A stretch of 64,000 nucleotides of DNA from contig OX359194.1 in assembly GCA_947172415.1 (NCBI GenBank), forward strand, positions 1,860,001-1,924,000, read 5' to 3'. Position numbers and translations under genes: made by a program. This DNA comes from Chondrosia reniformis (lineage: Eukaryota > Porifera > Demospongiae > Chondrillida > Chondrillidae). Of this stretch, positions 36,352-47,912 are shown in pieces (position 1 is the stretch's first letter; each line of letters starts with the position of its first letter). The notes beneath the pieces were generated by a model. The model made no database searches. It was not told the DNA's origin and worked only from the letters and a program-made list of their open reading frames with translations.

Positions 36352-37362
36352 TTATTGTTTGATGTTGCTTGAAGCAGTTGACTCGGTGGATTTCTTCATC
36401 ATTGATTCTCTTGATGTATTTTTCACAATGTAATCTTTTTTCCTTCTGAAGCATTTCAGTATGCGATCTCTGATTACTTTAAAGTACAATAGAATGAGAA
36501 TTGGAGTTGGAATTAGTGAAATCCAAAAAAGGTAGCCCTGAAAGACATAGAGTGTAATCTCTATAGTGTTCTTATCTTTGGATCCTGGAAGGGATGAAGA
36601 AATCAATGGCACAATTTGACCAAGAAAGCCAATAGAGTTTCCAATCAGCAGAAAAAGGGAAAACTTGACTAAAGCTTTCTTGGCTTTAGTGTCTCCTGTA
36701 ATGCTGTGCTTTTTGATGTAGTACATGGTTCTTATTGGAATTCCAACAGTTATTACATACACAAGTATCCCAAATATAAGAACATACACAATTATAAATC
36801 CAATGCCATATCCATTCTCTTGAGAATGTGGAGAACAGTTAATTTCTGGAAGTGAATTTACTAAAAGAACCTGTTCAGAGAACACAGCTCCATTAAAAGA
36901 TATAGCTGCAATCCATATTACTGCAATACATATTGCTAGATAGCCTAATTTGACCTTTGTTTCTCCATATCTAACTAGATAGTAAACAACTACAGCAAAG
37001 GTAGCCATGAAACTCAGCCTGCATGCTCCACCCGTTAGGAGCTGCCAGACAAAGAAGTGGCAAAAGATGGCATCTGGTTTTATCTCAGGTCTCCAACTAA
37101 TTATGAGTGTAAGTGTATCAATCAAAATGCCACTCAGACCCACAACAATACAGGCAGACAAGATGTTGACTAGCACCAGACGAATTGCACGAGGAAGTTT
37201 ATTTTCCGTGACAACTAAGTAAATGGTAACTGAATTAAACAACAGTCCTGGCAGTAATACGATCAATATCTTTACCCAGCTGTCTGTAACAAAGAGAGTC
37301 ATATCTGGTGGCCTGGATCCTGGAACACTGATACTAGTTGCAGTTAGGTTTGTTTCATTCAT
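36352..37362 (-). CDS. Orphan seven-transmembrane receptor, paralogue C
   Basis: Start taken at 37362 (MNETNLTATS, two sequons; 336 aa). The frame is open to 37494, giving a 380-aa alternative whose extra N-terminus is not receptor-like. Conserved family marks are IFCHFFVWQ and INCSPHS cysteines, GGACRLSFMATF, VVYYLVRYGET after TM3, IKKHSITGDT in inner loop 3, KFSLFLLIGNSI in TM6 and PTPILILLYF in TM7. The Ser/Thr-rich C-terminal tail could be phosphorylated. It is the third member of the tandem minus-strand trio and is separated from paralogue B by the E1 element and the purine tract. Confidence 0.82.
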   Translation of the reverse strand: MNETNLTATSISVPGSRPPDMTLFVTDSWVKILIVLLPGLLFNSVTIYLVVTENKLPRAIRLVLVNILSACIVVGLSGILIDTLTLIISWRPEIKPDAIFCHFFVWQLLTGGACRLSFMATFAVVVYYLVRYGETKVKLGYLAICIAVIWIAAISFNGAVFSEQVLLVNSLPEINCSPHSQENGYGIGFIIVYVLIFGILVYVITVGIPIRTMYYIKKHSITGDTKAKKALVKFSLFLLIGNSIGFLGQIVPLISSSLPGSKDKNTIEITLYVFQGYLFWISLIPTPILILLYFKVIRDRILKCFRRKKDYIVKNTSRESMMKKSTESTASSNIKQ

Positions 37363-37494
37363 ATTCACTGAGTATATTGAAAAACTGATTACTGACCAAT
37401 TTAATGACTGATTTACTGTATGTGTGTTTTTACTGTTGTTGCTGGCCTCCCTGAAAAGTAGTCCCCTGGAGTTCCAGACTAATAATTCAATCAA

Positions 37495-38920
37495 TCAATC
37501 AAATTCGTATTTTTAGGGGCTCCCACAGGCAGCCCCTTATATTGTTTCATTTGCCGATTACGTTGTATTACGGATCAGGTTCATACGCAACTATTATAAC
37601 ACTTAATTATACGTCAATACATCGTTTTTGCAAATGGCGGCGTTCAGGAAAAACTTTTCCATCGTATTTATGCCCACGTGTTTCCTTTAGTAGCACTATA
37701 ACTCTTAGCTAAGACATTGCCATTTATATATTTATTTACGTATATATATGTACTACATCGTGCAACGAATGATTGAAATCTATATACATTCGGTATAATT
37801 ATATTTTTCATAACAGGATCAAATCTCAGGTTTCAGAAGCCATGAAACTTATTTGAAACACTCTTTGAACTGCCAGGTTTCAAAAGTATGTAAACTTGGA
37901 AAGGGGGCTGTAAAAAAATTAAAACCCTTGACAATCTATTAGCACATACTCGCATGAGCACACTTTATCATATAGCTACCTGGCTGTTCCAGAGGTTTCA
38001 AATAGGTTTCATGCCATAATAAACCTCCTATGATATTCAAACAGTTTCACATTCCAATCTATAGGGTTTAGCTTAATGAATGAATGAATGCATGCATATT
38101 GGATTGTTGAGCATACATCAAAACTCTTAATTACTAAACTTTGAACTGCATAATATATTACACCTGTAGTTTGTACTTGAGACTGCTATATACTGTATAA
38201 TAAGCAGGACTGTTTTGGTATGTATAAATATATATATATATATATTCATTTTCTATATGATACTGCTTGTTTTGTATATATGTTTAACATGTATGGAATA
38301 TACATGTACAATAATAGAATAAGGATTTCTTCTAACTGCATCGAACTTATCTTTGGAAAGGGTCATCTTTTGACTTTGTGAGCGTCTAGAGACGCAGTTT
38401 TTCTGATTCTGTATTATGTATTCTGTGGCAGAAAGAAGAATCAGAAAAACTGCGTCTCTAGACGCTCCCAAAGTCGAAAAATGACCCTTTCCAAAGATGT
38501 ACATGTACCCTGACTATATATGTACATAAGAATAATAATAAAAGCGAACAGCCAAGTAATTGACAAGCATGTTATTTATACATCCCACTCAACAGTTTGC
38601 TGGTGTTATTATTTGAATAATAATAATAATTTCATAGATGTATAAAACTGAATATAAGAATTGATTCTTTGAGCTTATGGTATTTAAAAAGCTTGCAATA
38701 TGTCAGTTCACTGCCATAATTAAATCAGTTTTACATTAAATAACAACATGCAGGTGTTATCGAATGAAATATATAGTCAAAGAAGGTTACAAGTTTATTG
38801 TAAGAATTAAGCCAGGAAAAATAGGCTACTTAATATACGTACATTTATATATGCACATGCTAATTGTATACACACATTACTAGGGAAATATAATAGCAGA
38901 AGGAGGCCAAGGTTTAATGT
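37495..38920. other. Intergenic region between 7TM paralogue C and the phosphatase gene
   Basis: AT-rich. It contains the 146 bp foldback at 38351-38496 and otherwise nothing I can name. Confidence 0.45.
38351..38496. repeat. Long foldback (60 bp arms)
   Basis: The left arm 38351-38410 is an almost perfect reverse complement of 38437-38496, with a spacer of about 26 bp. Each arm also contains the inner palindrome GCGTCTAGAGACGC. It is a foldback or MITE-like element; the RNA would form a long hairpin. Confidence 0.85.
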
Positions 38921-41900
38921 TTACACAGCCTTGAAGTTGGCGTAGGCATCAAATGAATCCAGATAAGCCATTAGTATCTCGTGACACAGTTTATATTGTA
39001 CCTATTGTAATAGAATTTATATAAATAAGACGTTTTATGTATATGTTTGAAATTATGTCCATTTAGCACACTGTGTGCGTGGCAAAATGTATATATCAAG
39101 GAAAACATGTGGAGTTATTATGGAATGTAGACATGCTATATTCATCAAGCAATTAACATATGTAAATATGACAATATATATACTTACGGTATACGGTGCA
39201 TACTGTGTGCATGGCAAAATGTATATATCAAGGAAAACATGTATTCATCAAGCAATTATATGACAATTATACATAATACTTACGGTATTAGTGACCATTT
39301 TAGGTCTCTGTATTCTAATGGCTTTTACAGTCTGAAATATGTCTACTTCTCCTTCAACTTTGACTCTCTCAGTCTCACAAATGGCAGTAATAAACACACC
39401 AGTACGACCCATACCATCACTGTGAGGTATACAACGGACATTTTAAAATTAAATTAGAGTATAGTTACAAAAGAATAAACTGTATATTGGAATGATCACC
39501 CATATAATGGATTTCCTGCAAATTTAACTAATATACATATATACTTATACACATGCAATAATGTTGTCTCTATATATGCATAATTAATTGGCTCTGGGAT
39601 GCCAGCCTTTAAAGGTAACTCAAATATATAATTTATTGATAAAAATCACCCATCTATATATATAAATAATACATAGACTTTAATATATAGGGTATATATA
39701 TAATTATGGCTTCATTGTCTAAGTATATAAGACAAACAAACATACTTGCACATAATAATTGCAGGTCGGTCCTGTCCCTTCTGAATCTTTTGCACCTTCC
39801 CAATCATCTCCAGAAGGGGAGGTATCGGAGGAATTTCATTTAACTTCCAATCATTCATGTGAAGCAAAGTTAGGTCCCAAGGAAGAGAAGTTGACTATAT
39901 ATACATACATACAAGGTATTTATATATACGTGCAATATATACATATATATATGTATATGTGCAATAATATTGATATGATTTAAGTATGTACTTAATTGTA
40001 ATATAATATATTTCACCAGAAAACACACATAGCTGTTTAAGAACTACTTATATCTTCATATATTATGTTATTAATATGAAGTATGTTTATTGTTTATACG
40101 TATATGGAATGTAATAATATTATTTTGGGAAAGAACTAGAACCAATCATTATAAATTTAAGCTTAAGCTTACCATTTTTCTGTCAGAAATTCTAAGAGAG
40201 TACTCTTTGTATCCATTGCACTCCTGAAGACCAGTAGTTTCCACATTTAGGAAGCTGTACTCTTCAAATTTCTGTTTCTCAATGGTAATTGGCCAAAATA
40301 TGGAACATGTATCCTATATTCACATAAATGTATGTGCAAGGTTTATGCCCTAAAATATTATTTATTATTTAACAACCTCATATACTGTACTAAGGCACAG
40401 ATATAAAAAAGTTCCATTATACTATAATGTATGCAATTATATAGTTCAAGTACACTGTATATACATATACATGTATCTCTGAATAATATTAATTACTAAC
40501 ATGATTTGACTCAATAAAGTCGCAGAGCAGAACTACAACGTGTGGTTTGACATCCCACACAACCTCCCAGAAATCCTTTCTTGTGTTAGACATAGGAGAC
40601 TGAGCAGCGATAAAGGCTTCATTAGCAGAGTAACTCTAATAAAGCAAACATTATAATATGTACGATTATAAAACACTATATTATAAATTTTATATTTGAA
40701 AATATTTTGCTATTTGATCATCCAAATAGTAATAATATTATGTATTGTTTTTGGCTTACGTACATTTATGTAGGTACCATTGAAATAGTCATTGTCAATT
40801 CTGCCAAAAATCTTGACATATTTGAGGGAATCTATAATATATAATTTAACAGCCATGCACTTCTTCATTTATATATAGGTGTACATATATACGTACGTAA
40901 CTTACATGGATATTTGTCTTTATATCTGTTCTTCTTCATTACTTGATATTTCCTTGAATGTGTTCTATCCTCAGAACACGGTTTCTTACTCATTTCCTCT
41001 AACAACTTAAATTGTATAATAATACCACAATTAATGTCATATATATTAAGACCTATATATGTATTTGTATTATATAAAAAATGGACTATCATAAAAATGC
41101 AAATGTGGAGTCAGCACTCTTTTTCATACTTCATATTGTTTCTCAAAGCCTGATTTCTTGCTTTCTGCAGTAGGCTTTTCCATTTCATAAATCCTGGGTC
41201 TAAGATTGTAGGATTCTATAGCAGTATCACCACTATGTAGATAGTCACTAATAGCCTCATGTATAAAGACATATTGCTCCTACATGTAAAAGACCATGAC
41301 ATGATATAATATATGTACTCTCCATATATAACAGGCATTGCAGAAAAATTGTTAAATAATAAAGATAAAGATTCCCAGGGTCATTGATGAAGGGCGTAGA
41401 AGAAAAGACTCTTGTATATGTATATCTTCACCCAAAGCTCTCTCTAGGTGTTCCCCCTTTTTTACAGAATACGTAGGCATAGTATGTAGGAAAAATGGTG
41501 TATTAGATTTTTCATGTTTTTTGCTGTTTAGACCTACCAAATTCTGGACCATGAACATACGTCTACTTCTCATGTTAGTCACAAACTCATAAATATTGAG
41601 ATCAGTCCTTTCCTTCAGACGCTGCAACATTACATCAATTGCAATAAAAGTACCAGATCGTCCAACTCCAGCACTAATATATATACGTACGTATATACAA
41701 TTAGGGTAAACCTAATATAATATAATAAATACATACCTGCAATGGACCAATATAGGAGCTGTGTTGTCCTTGAGCGTCCTTCTGACGTGTTGACTTAATT
41801 TGACCATGGAAGAGGTGTGCTGAGGAACTCCATGGTCTGGCCATCCAGTGTAGAAGAAGTGATGGAGGGTGTGAGGCTTGTTACCAGGGCTGGTAGACTT

Positions 41901-44900
41901 TAACAAGAGCACAGTCAAAACAGGATGAGGAATGTAACAAATATTTAATTATAATTAGAAGAAACTATAACGATCATTACAGTAAAATGTATATTACGAG
42001 GTAGATATGTACGTATAAACATGCAATAACTTTATTATAGTACAGTACTACTTTGTTTAAGCAGTAACCTTTGAATTCTGGACATCAGCTCTTAAAGTTA
42101 AAGTCTTGGCAAAATGGGCCATAAAGCTTCATTACATAGCTACATACATACACTGTACCTCTCTAATAGGGCCAAGTTGGCCCCATAATTCAATTATAGG
42201 TTTCACTATTATATTAAATGAATGCCTATGTACTATTCAATTATCTTTCAGTGCCATTTTTAGTAACACCAAGATATATACAGAGAAAGTATATTACAGG
42301 TCATTTGCAATTGGAAATTTAACATGCAAGTTTATGCTAGCATTAATACATTATACTCCTCACATTAGTAATTGTTATTTCATTGACCTCGTAGTCAGCA
42401 TACCCCATTGACTTGTTTAGAGTGACAGTAATATTTCTACCAACTTTAAAGCCAGTGGGCAAATCCTTTTTCCAGTAAACTTCACATTTACTCTGAATGA
42501 ATGGAAAGTCAATTAAAACTTTGATATTGTGATTCCACACTCCAGGTTTAAAGTAATTTACACAAATGTCTACATGCCTATATATATATATTCCTTACTC
42601 TTCCCTTTTCTTCAGGTTTTGTTAGCATTACTATTACTATTGCTTTACAATCCCAAATCATTTGCCAAAAGTCTGAGATAGTATTTTTAGTAGGACCTAC
42701 ATAATATATACATATTATTATATGAGTATGATTCTGACAAAAAATGGAGCCTAAAAATGGATAAATATTGTCATTGTAATTTTCACCACATATACGTATA
42801 TACAGTATAATTATACCCATATTTATTACATATGTATGTGTATACAAGACCGGAAAGGGTCAGTTTGGGTCATTAGTATAATTATAATTTTAAGGCTTTA
42901 ATGCAAACACAATGTATAATGACTATGGTTTCAAGCTAAAAAATCAATCGAGTGTCAAATAGGTAAAAATTGCTTGCTTCTTGTTGTTATGGTAAAATGT
43001 AACCCATTTTCTCCGTAATATATGTATATGTGATGACTTAAAGTAACTTTCTCAGACCTGATACACATAAGTACATACATACATGTCATATTAAATAGTG
43101 TATCTTGCTTAGTACTGTAATACTTCAGGCGTATACGAATATTAATGTTACATATTCCAGGAAATCATATAGACACTGAGTATATTCAAAAGATACAATG
43201 TCATAGAAATTAAAAATACAATTACATTATTTAAATTATCTTAATACTTGAATAGCCTATGTATATACATTGAAAACAAACCTTGAGTGGCAATGTATTC
43301 ATTCTGTCTATTATAACCCTGTATAAAGTAAAATAATATATATGTCACCCCATTATAAATCAACTATATATAACAAATTTATATAGAAAAATCACATATT
43401 ATTCTGTTAATTGTACAGTATATAACATCTAAGCTAGTGTCCTCACAAAGCAAACATTTAATAAAAATTAATGGAACATACCTCAATGTAAGATGCATTT
43501 ATATAATCGCTTCCATTTTCATCTGGAACTGATAAAACCACTCTTGCATGGTCAACTATATTAATAATACGTACATGCATGTATATTATGCGTCCACATC
43601 TATATACACAATTAATAAGTCTTACAGGTTAGTATGTTCTTATATCTGTTCTTGTGAGAATGAGTTTCAGCAGCAGTTACAACACCTTTTGGGTCATTTA
43701 TAATAGTCTGAAAACATTTAAGCTTATAATTAACACAATGTAGGATGTTCATAATAAATGAAGATTTTATGTACAGAAATAATCACAGGGAGATATACCT
43801 GACCATTCAAGTAACCAAAGTCTCATCTTGGTTTGGATAATGAAGTCCAATTAAATGACAACTAGTGATTGCCTCCCAGTCATCAAAGTGCAAAAAATCA
43901 TCAAAAGAACCACAGATAATGGTTTTGCCTTCCTTAATATATTAATCATTTAATAATTAAGCCGATTGCTTCTTAAATTAAATTCTGAAAACTTCAATTC
44001 ATATAAAATCTTAATAAAATTTAATGCTACAATATTATAATAATGTATGCGACAGTATTATATACGTATATTATAATAATATATATATATGCCTCATGCA
44101 TTATCAATGTCAGGTATAAACTCAAGATGGTTATATTATACGTATACACACAGACATGAATTTTAGGTCTTACATCAAATTCTGTTTCAAAGCCACAGTT
44201 ATCTTCATGCCTCATTTGCTTAAAATGATTAAAGAAATCATCCTTTGAAATAGGAAGTGCATTTTTTGCTAAAAACAAAATTCATTTGGCAACTTTCAAG
44301 TCAGATTTATAATACATTTGTTCACCTGCAAGTTTCAAATATGTATATGTGTATACGTAAATTAGAGTCAGCAATAATTTATCTCATTAACAACAACGAT
44401 AAAAAAAATTTTTCTTAGATATACGTACCTTTAGTATTTGCAAGCTTGTCGTGAGACTGGTAAGTTTTATATTCAGTCATGCTTAGTTTTGTCAAGTAGC
44501 TTCCTTTACGACTATATTGAAACACATGGCTATATCTTGTAATATAATCTCTAGTATATATATGAAGTTTAACCAAATTAAATATATATTATGTGATCCC
44601 TTACCCTTGTCTTTTCTTCAATGCACAAAGAATAATTGTGATTATTAGTGCAGTAATGATTAAAATTGCTACAAATCCACCAAGAGAACTAGCAACTATA
44701 ATTATGATTTCAGTTTCAATTGGAGGCATGGTACCTATATAAAAGTAATAAGCAGTGCATGCACGTATAATATTTCCTTAATAAATGTTCAAACATTAGC
44801 AGGCTTGTGAGTCATCATAGTACATACAATATTTGACTACAGATAAAATATTTAAATATTTGTATATAAAACAAATGTTTAATTAATACATTTAGTCTCA

Positions 44901-45389
44901 CTATCGGATAAAGAACTTGCAAGAGGACTGGATGTAATAGCCAAGCTAGTAGATTCCTCTAGATCTGATATTGTCATAGGAGATGACTCAGTGGATGAGG
45001 AGGATGGCATTTTTATAGCAGAACTTGATGTAAATATGCTGGAGGTCAGAAAACTTGGAGAACTTGATTCAGAACTTTGAACAACTGAAACAGGACTAGT
45101 TGTGGGCAGTTCCAGTGTTGTATCATTGCTATATGACATGGTTGGAGTGTTACCCACAAAAGGTGATGAACTATTGGAACTTGATAAATCTGGTGATGTT
45201 TCATTTAAAGTTGAGTTTGATGCTGTTAACAAAATGTATTTTAAATCAATTTGAATAATTATATTGGTATATATATCAAGGTATATTATATATTTATATT
45301 ATCTTCTGAATTTTGCCAGCTAGTTAATACTCACATGCAACATCCATGAAAAGCATGAAGCCAATCTTTATCAAGTGATTTAAAATCAT
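38921..45389 (-). CDS. CD45-like receptor protein tyrosine phosphatase, two PTP domains
   Basis: Twenty exons, from 5' to 3': 45389-45335, 45222-44890, 44734-44605, 44511-44429, 44268-44174, 43707-43626, 43555-43482, 43318-43282, 42696-42599, 42492-42364, 41897-41737, 41673-41538, 41279-41130, 41005-40906, 40831-40764, 40635-40501, 40313-40173, 39894-39746, 39419-39284, 39001-38921. All phases agree (2373 nt, 790 aa). The protein has a signal peptide (about 1-18), a Ser/Thr-rich mucin-like ectodomain (to about 130) and one membrane helix (about 140-165). Domain 1 has KNRY (about 252), TGWPDHGVP and the active-site [10 protein letters not shown] (about 423), so it should be a working tyrosine phosphatase. 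Domain 2 keeps Cys in CNDGMGRTG (about 717), but its WPD loop reads HMNDWKL, so it is probably weak or inactive. It would remove phosphate from tyrosines at the inner membrane face. The acceptor at 41005 is the least certain join. Confidence 0.88.
39066..39290. repeat. Tandem duplication inside the penultimate intron of the phosphatase gene, copying a 5' splice site
   Basis: 'gcaaaatgtatatatcaagg' plus 'aaaacatgt', 'attcatcaagcaatta' and 'tacttacggtat' occur twice, at 39082-39193 and 39211-39290. The second copy contains the true donor after 39284. The first carries an identical CTTACGGTA decoy about 97 bp into the intron. Confidence 0.7.
41350..41517 (+). repeat. R1 interspersed repeat
   Basis: R1 with an internal deletion ('cccagggtcattgatgaagg', 'cccaaagctctctctaggtg', 'agtatgtaggaaaaatgg') inside an intron of the phosphatase gene, opposite to its transcription. 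Confidence 0.7.
43820..43886 (-). repeat. Minor dispersed repeat (R4), also at 7650-7725
   Basis: On the minus strand 'ctgggaggcaatcactagtt' and the following 45 bp resemble 7657-7725 on the plus strand. It is intronic in the phosphatase gene and carries no coding signal. Confidence 0.4.
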
Positions 45390-46670
45390 TGCTTGAATGT
45401 TCTTAGATATGTTTACAATTCCTGGATTAAAAACAGGATGTATATAATTATATATATATTTTAAAAGAAGAATGTATAGTGTACATACGTATATATATAA
45501 GGCCATGGAAAGAGCACATAATGCAGCATACCATCTATGTATACCAATAAAATATAAAATACTTTGTTGACAGTTTGTATATAAACCAATGATTGACTAA
45601 TATAATGCAGTCAGTGTATATATACGTACTATGTATAAATAATGTGCATATATTATATAATATTGATCAGTGTTTATAGCCTTACTATTATGTACATTTG
45701 TGAGAGCTACTAATGTAGACAATATACTATTATACATATATGCACGTACATTACCTTGCACCTGTCACTTCAATAAGAGAAGTAACAGGTCACATATGTC
45801 ATATGTAATACTTTTGGTATATATAACTAGCTCCTGTACTGTATGCAGTGACATTATTGATATATATATAATATATCTATTATATCTTCTTAATCAATCT
45901 TAAAATGTACATTTCTAACATAGCCCTTTACTGTAACTCACTTTGTAACCACACCTCTCAGGAAGGATAAACTATATACCCTGCCAATCTCTTGTTCCTT
46001 TATCTTTACCAAAATCTAGTTCCTGTCTGAACTGAATTAAACTAATATATATACATAGTGCATATATAACAAAAATACATATACATATATTATGTAATAT
46101 ACGTATATATATATACTCACTTTGAAATGAAATATATATTCTTATAGAATACATTATAAAAGTGAGTGTATTTATATGTATATTCATTTATATTGAAAAG
46201 AGTGAAAGTGAATTTATAATACGTATTGAATATGCAATATACACTTATAATTTGTTTATGGTGAAGACCTCTGATCCGAGTGTATAATAATCCAGAGAAA
46301 TATTTCAAAATTGGTAGGTACTGTTTGTATAATTTTGTATAGTATATAATTAAACTGTGTGCATTTTATGCTTTAATTTAATTTTATGAAAGGAATGTAA
46401 GTTTTATGAATTAAATCTATTAGTAATCTTGCTTGTATAGGTAAAACAGACTCAGCATAACCATAGACACAAGTAGGACATATTACATAAGTCTACCCTT
46501 AGGTCTTATAGTAGTAACATTTCTTTGGAGATGGGGTAACACAATATGGGGTAACACATGTATATGCATATGAACATATAACATGCATGTTGTAAAAATA
46601 CATATGTAAAGTGTATGTACATACATACGAAGGATGAGGGTTTTTTGTTGTTTTCATAATAAGTATCCTA

Positions 46671-46833
46671 ATTTATTGAGACTCAGCAAAAATTGTATTT
46701 AAAACAAAATTGAACTTTTCGACCCAGAGGTCTGCATCAGCATAAATTTAAAACCATTATGCTGATGAAGACATCCGGGTCGAAACGTTCAATTTTGTTT
46801 TATATACATTTTGTTGCTGAGTCTCAATAAAAT
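46671..46833. repeat. Foldback with ~75 bp arms
   Basis: Arms 46671-46745 and 46757-46833 are imperfect reverse complements around an 11 bp loop. Each contains GAGACTCAGCA, CAAAATTGAAC or its complement, and a CGACCC-GAGGTCT or CCGGGTCG block. The latter resembles the R3 motif, so it may be two R3-type copies in inverted orientation. Confidence 0.8.
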
Positions 46834-47254
46834 AAAATACAAAGGATCTTTTGGGAATTATTATTGCCAAAGAAAAACTTGCCATTAAATTGAAAATGAT
46901 TTGTAAATTCAGTTAGTGTGTATATGTAGACAATGATGTGAGTTTGTAAAGATCTATAGACAGAATAGTGCAGGCCTTCACTATATTAGATCATCAATTA
47001 AAGTAGAATGAAGATTAATATTGTTAATGAAACCATGGACAACAATTGTATTGTCATTATTCACTGATTGGCTGTTTACTGCAAGGCAAATTAGGGCATT
47101 AATTAATTAAATATACTGTATGTATTTGTCATGAAAATAAACAGGTTCTTGTCATTATCATTAGTATCATTAAATTCATTGATTTGTAGCCATCCTTGCA
47201 ACAACATAAATCTAATTAATAATCATGATCAGTTGAAGAATTGTTGTGGATAGG

Positions 47255-47450
47255 TGGATCACTGATGAAGGGTGGAATTCCCAGAAATGGCTGTCTGACC
47301 CAGTGGAGAAGAAATGAAAGAAGGGAAAAGAAGGAAGAAAAGACTCCTGTATCTTCATCCAAAGCTCTCTTCAGGTTTAGTTCCCCTATAGGCTCTTTTA
47401 ACAGAATAGGCATAGCATGTAGGAAAATGGTATCTTAGATTTTTCATAGA
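47255..47450 (+). repeat. R1 interspersed repeat
   Basis: Nearly identical to the R1 copy at 5455-5640 over 'gatcactgatgaagggtgga' to 'catgtaggaaaatggtatct', suggesting relatively recent spread. Confidence 0.8.
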
Positions 47451-47490
47451 TAAAGTGATGATTATATTTAAACACTATAACGTTAAAAAA

Positions 47491-47735
47491 TCGTACTTAC
47501 TAAAACTAGCTAGTCACCGCGAGGTTATTTTCTCTTTCTCTTGCGGCAGTAAGTGGTTATATCCTTTAAGCCGCTAACAAGTTCAAAGAGGTACGCAACT
47601 TTATCGTCCTTTTAACGAATGTCCTTCGTTTTTCCACAATGTTTGAAATCGAGTTTAGCTCTTCATGCACGTTGCATGATGTGTGCTAATAACTGACAAG
47701 ATCACTTATCACGAAGGCGTTCCCAATTAATGTCC
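47491..47735 (-). pseudogene. Degenerate copy of a CARD exon
   Basis: Aligns with 50076-50350, the first exon of the CARD/death-domain gene plus its 5' splice site and adjoining intron. Anchors are 'tcgtacttactaaaact', 'ttattttctctttctc', 'gaatgtccttcgtttttcca' and 'gagtttagctcttca'. Several indels break the frame and the ATG end is missing. It lies just downstream of the gene's stop, on the same strand. Confidence 0.85.
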
Positions 47736-47912
47736 TCCTCTTTGGTAAACAGAATTAAGTGACTATATATGATTATGGCAACTGGACATCTGAAGGGGGG
47801 TCTTTATATACTTAGTATATATTTCTGTACAAAAATACTCAGTCTGTTAGGAAAAAGTATATAAAGTATAAAAAGATGCCTATATACTGTACAATAACAA
47901 ATTATTAGAATA

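Larger units (their letters stand above)
45390..47912. other. Intergenic region with foldback, R1 and a CARD-exon relic
   Basis: Very AT-rich. It contains a foldback (46671-46833), an R1 copy (47255-47450) and a degenerate CARD exon (47491-47735). No intact gene is seen. Confidence 0.5.

Noticed and set aside
43797-43935. Possible extra phosphatase exon
   Set aside because: The translation has no PTP similarity, the flanking exons already join in phase without it, and it resembles a repeat at 7650-7725.
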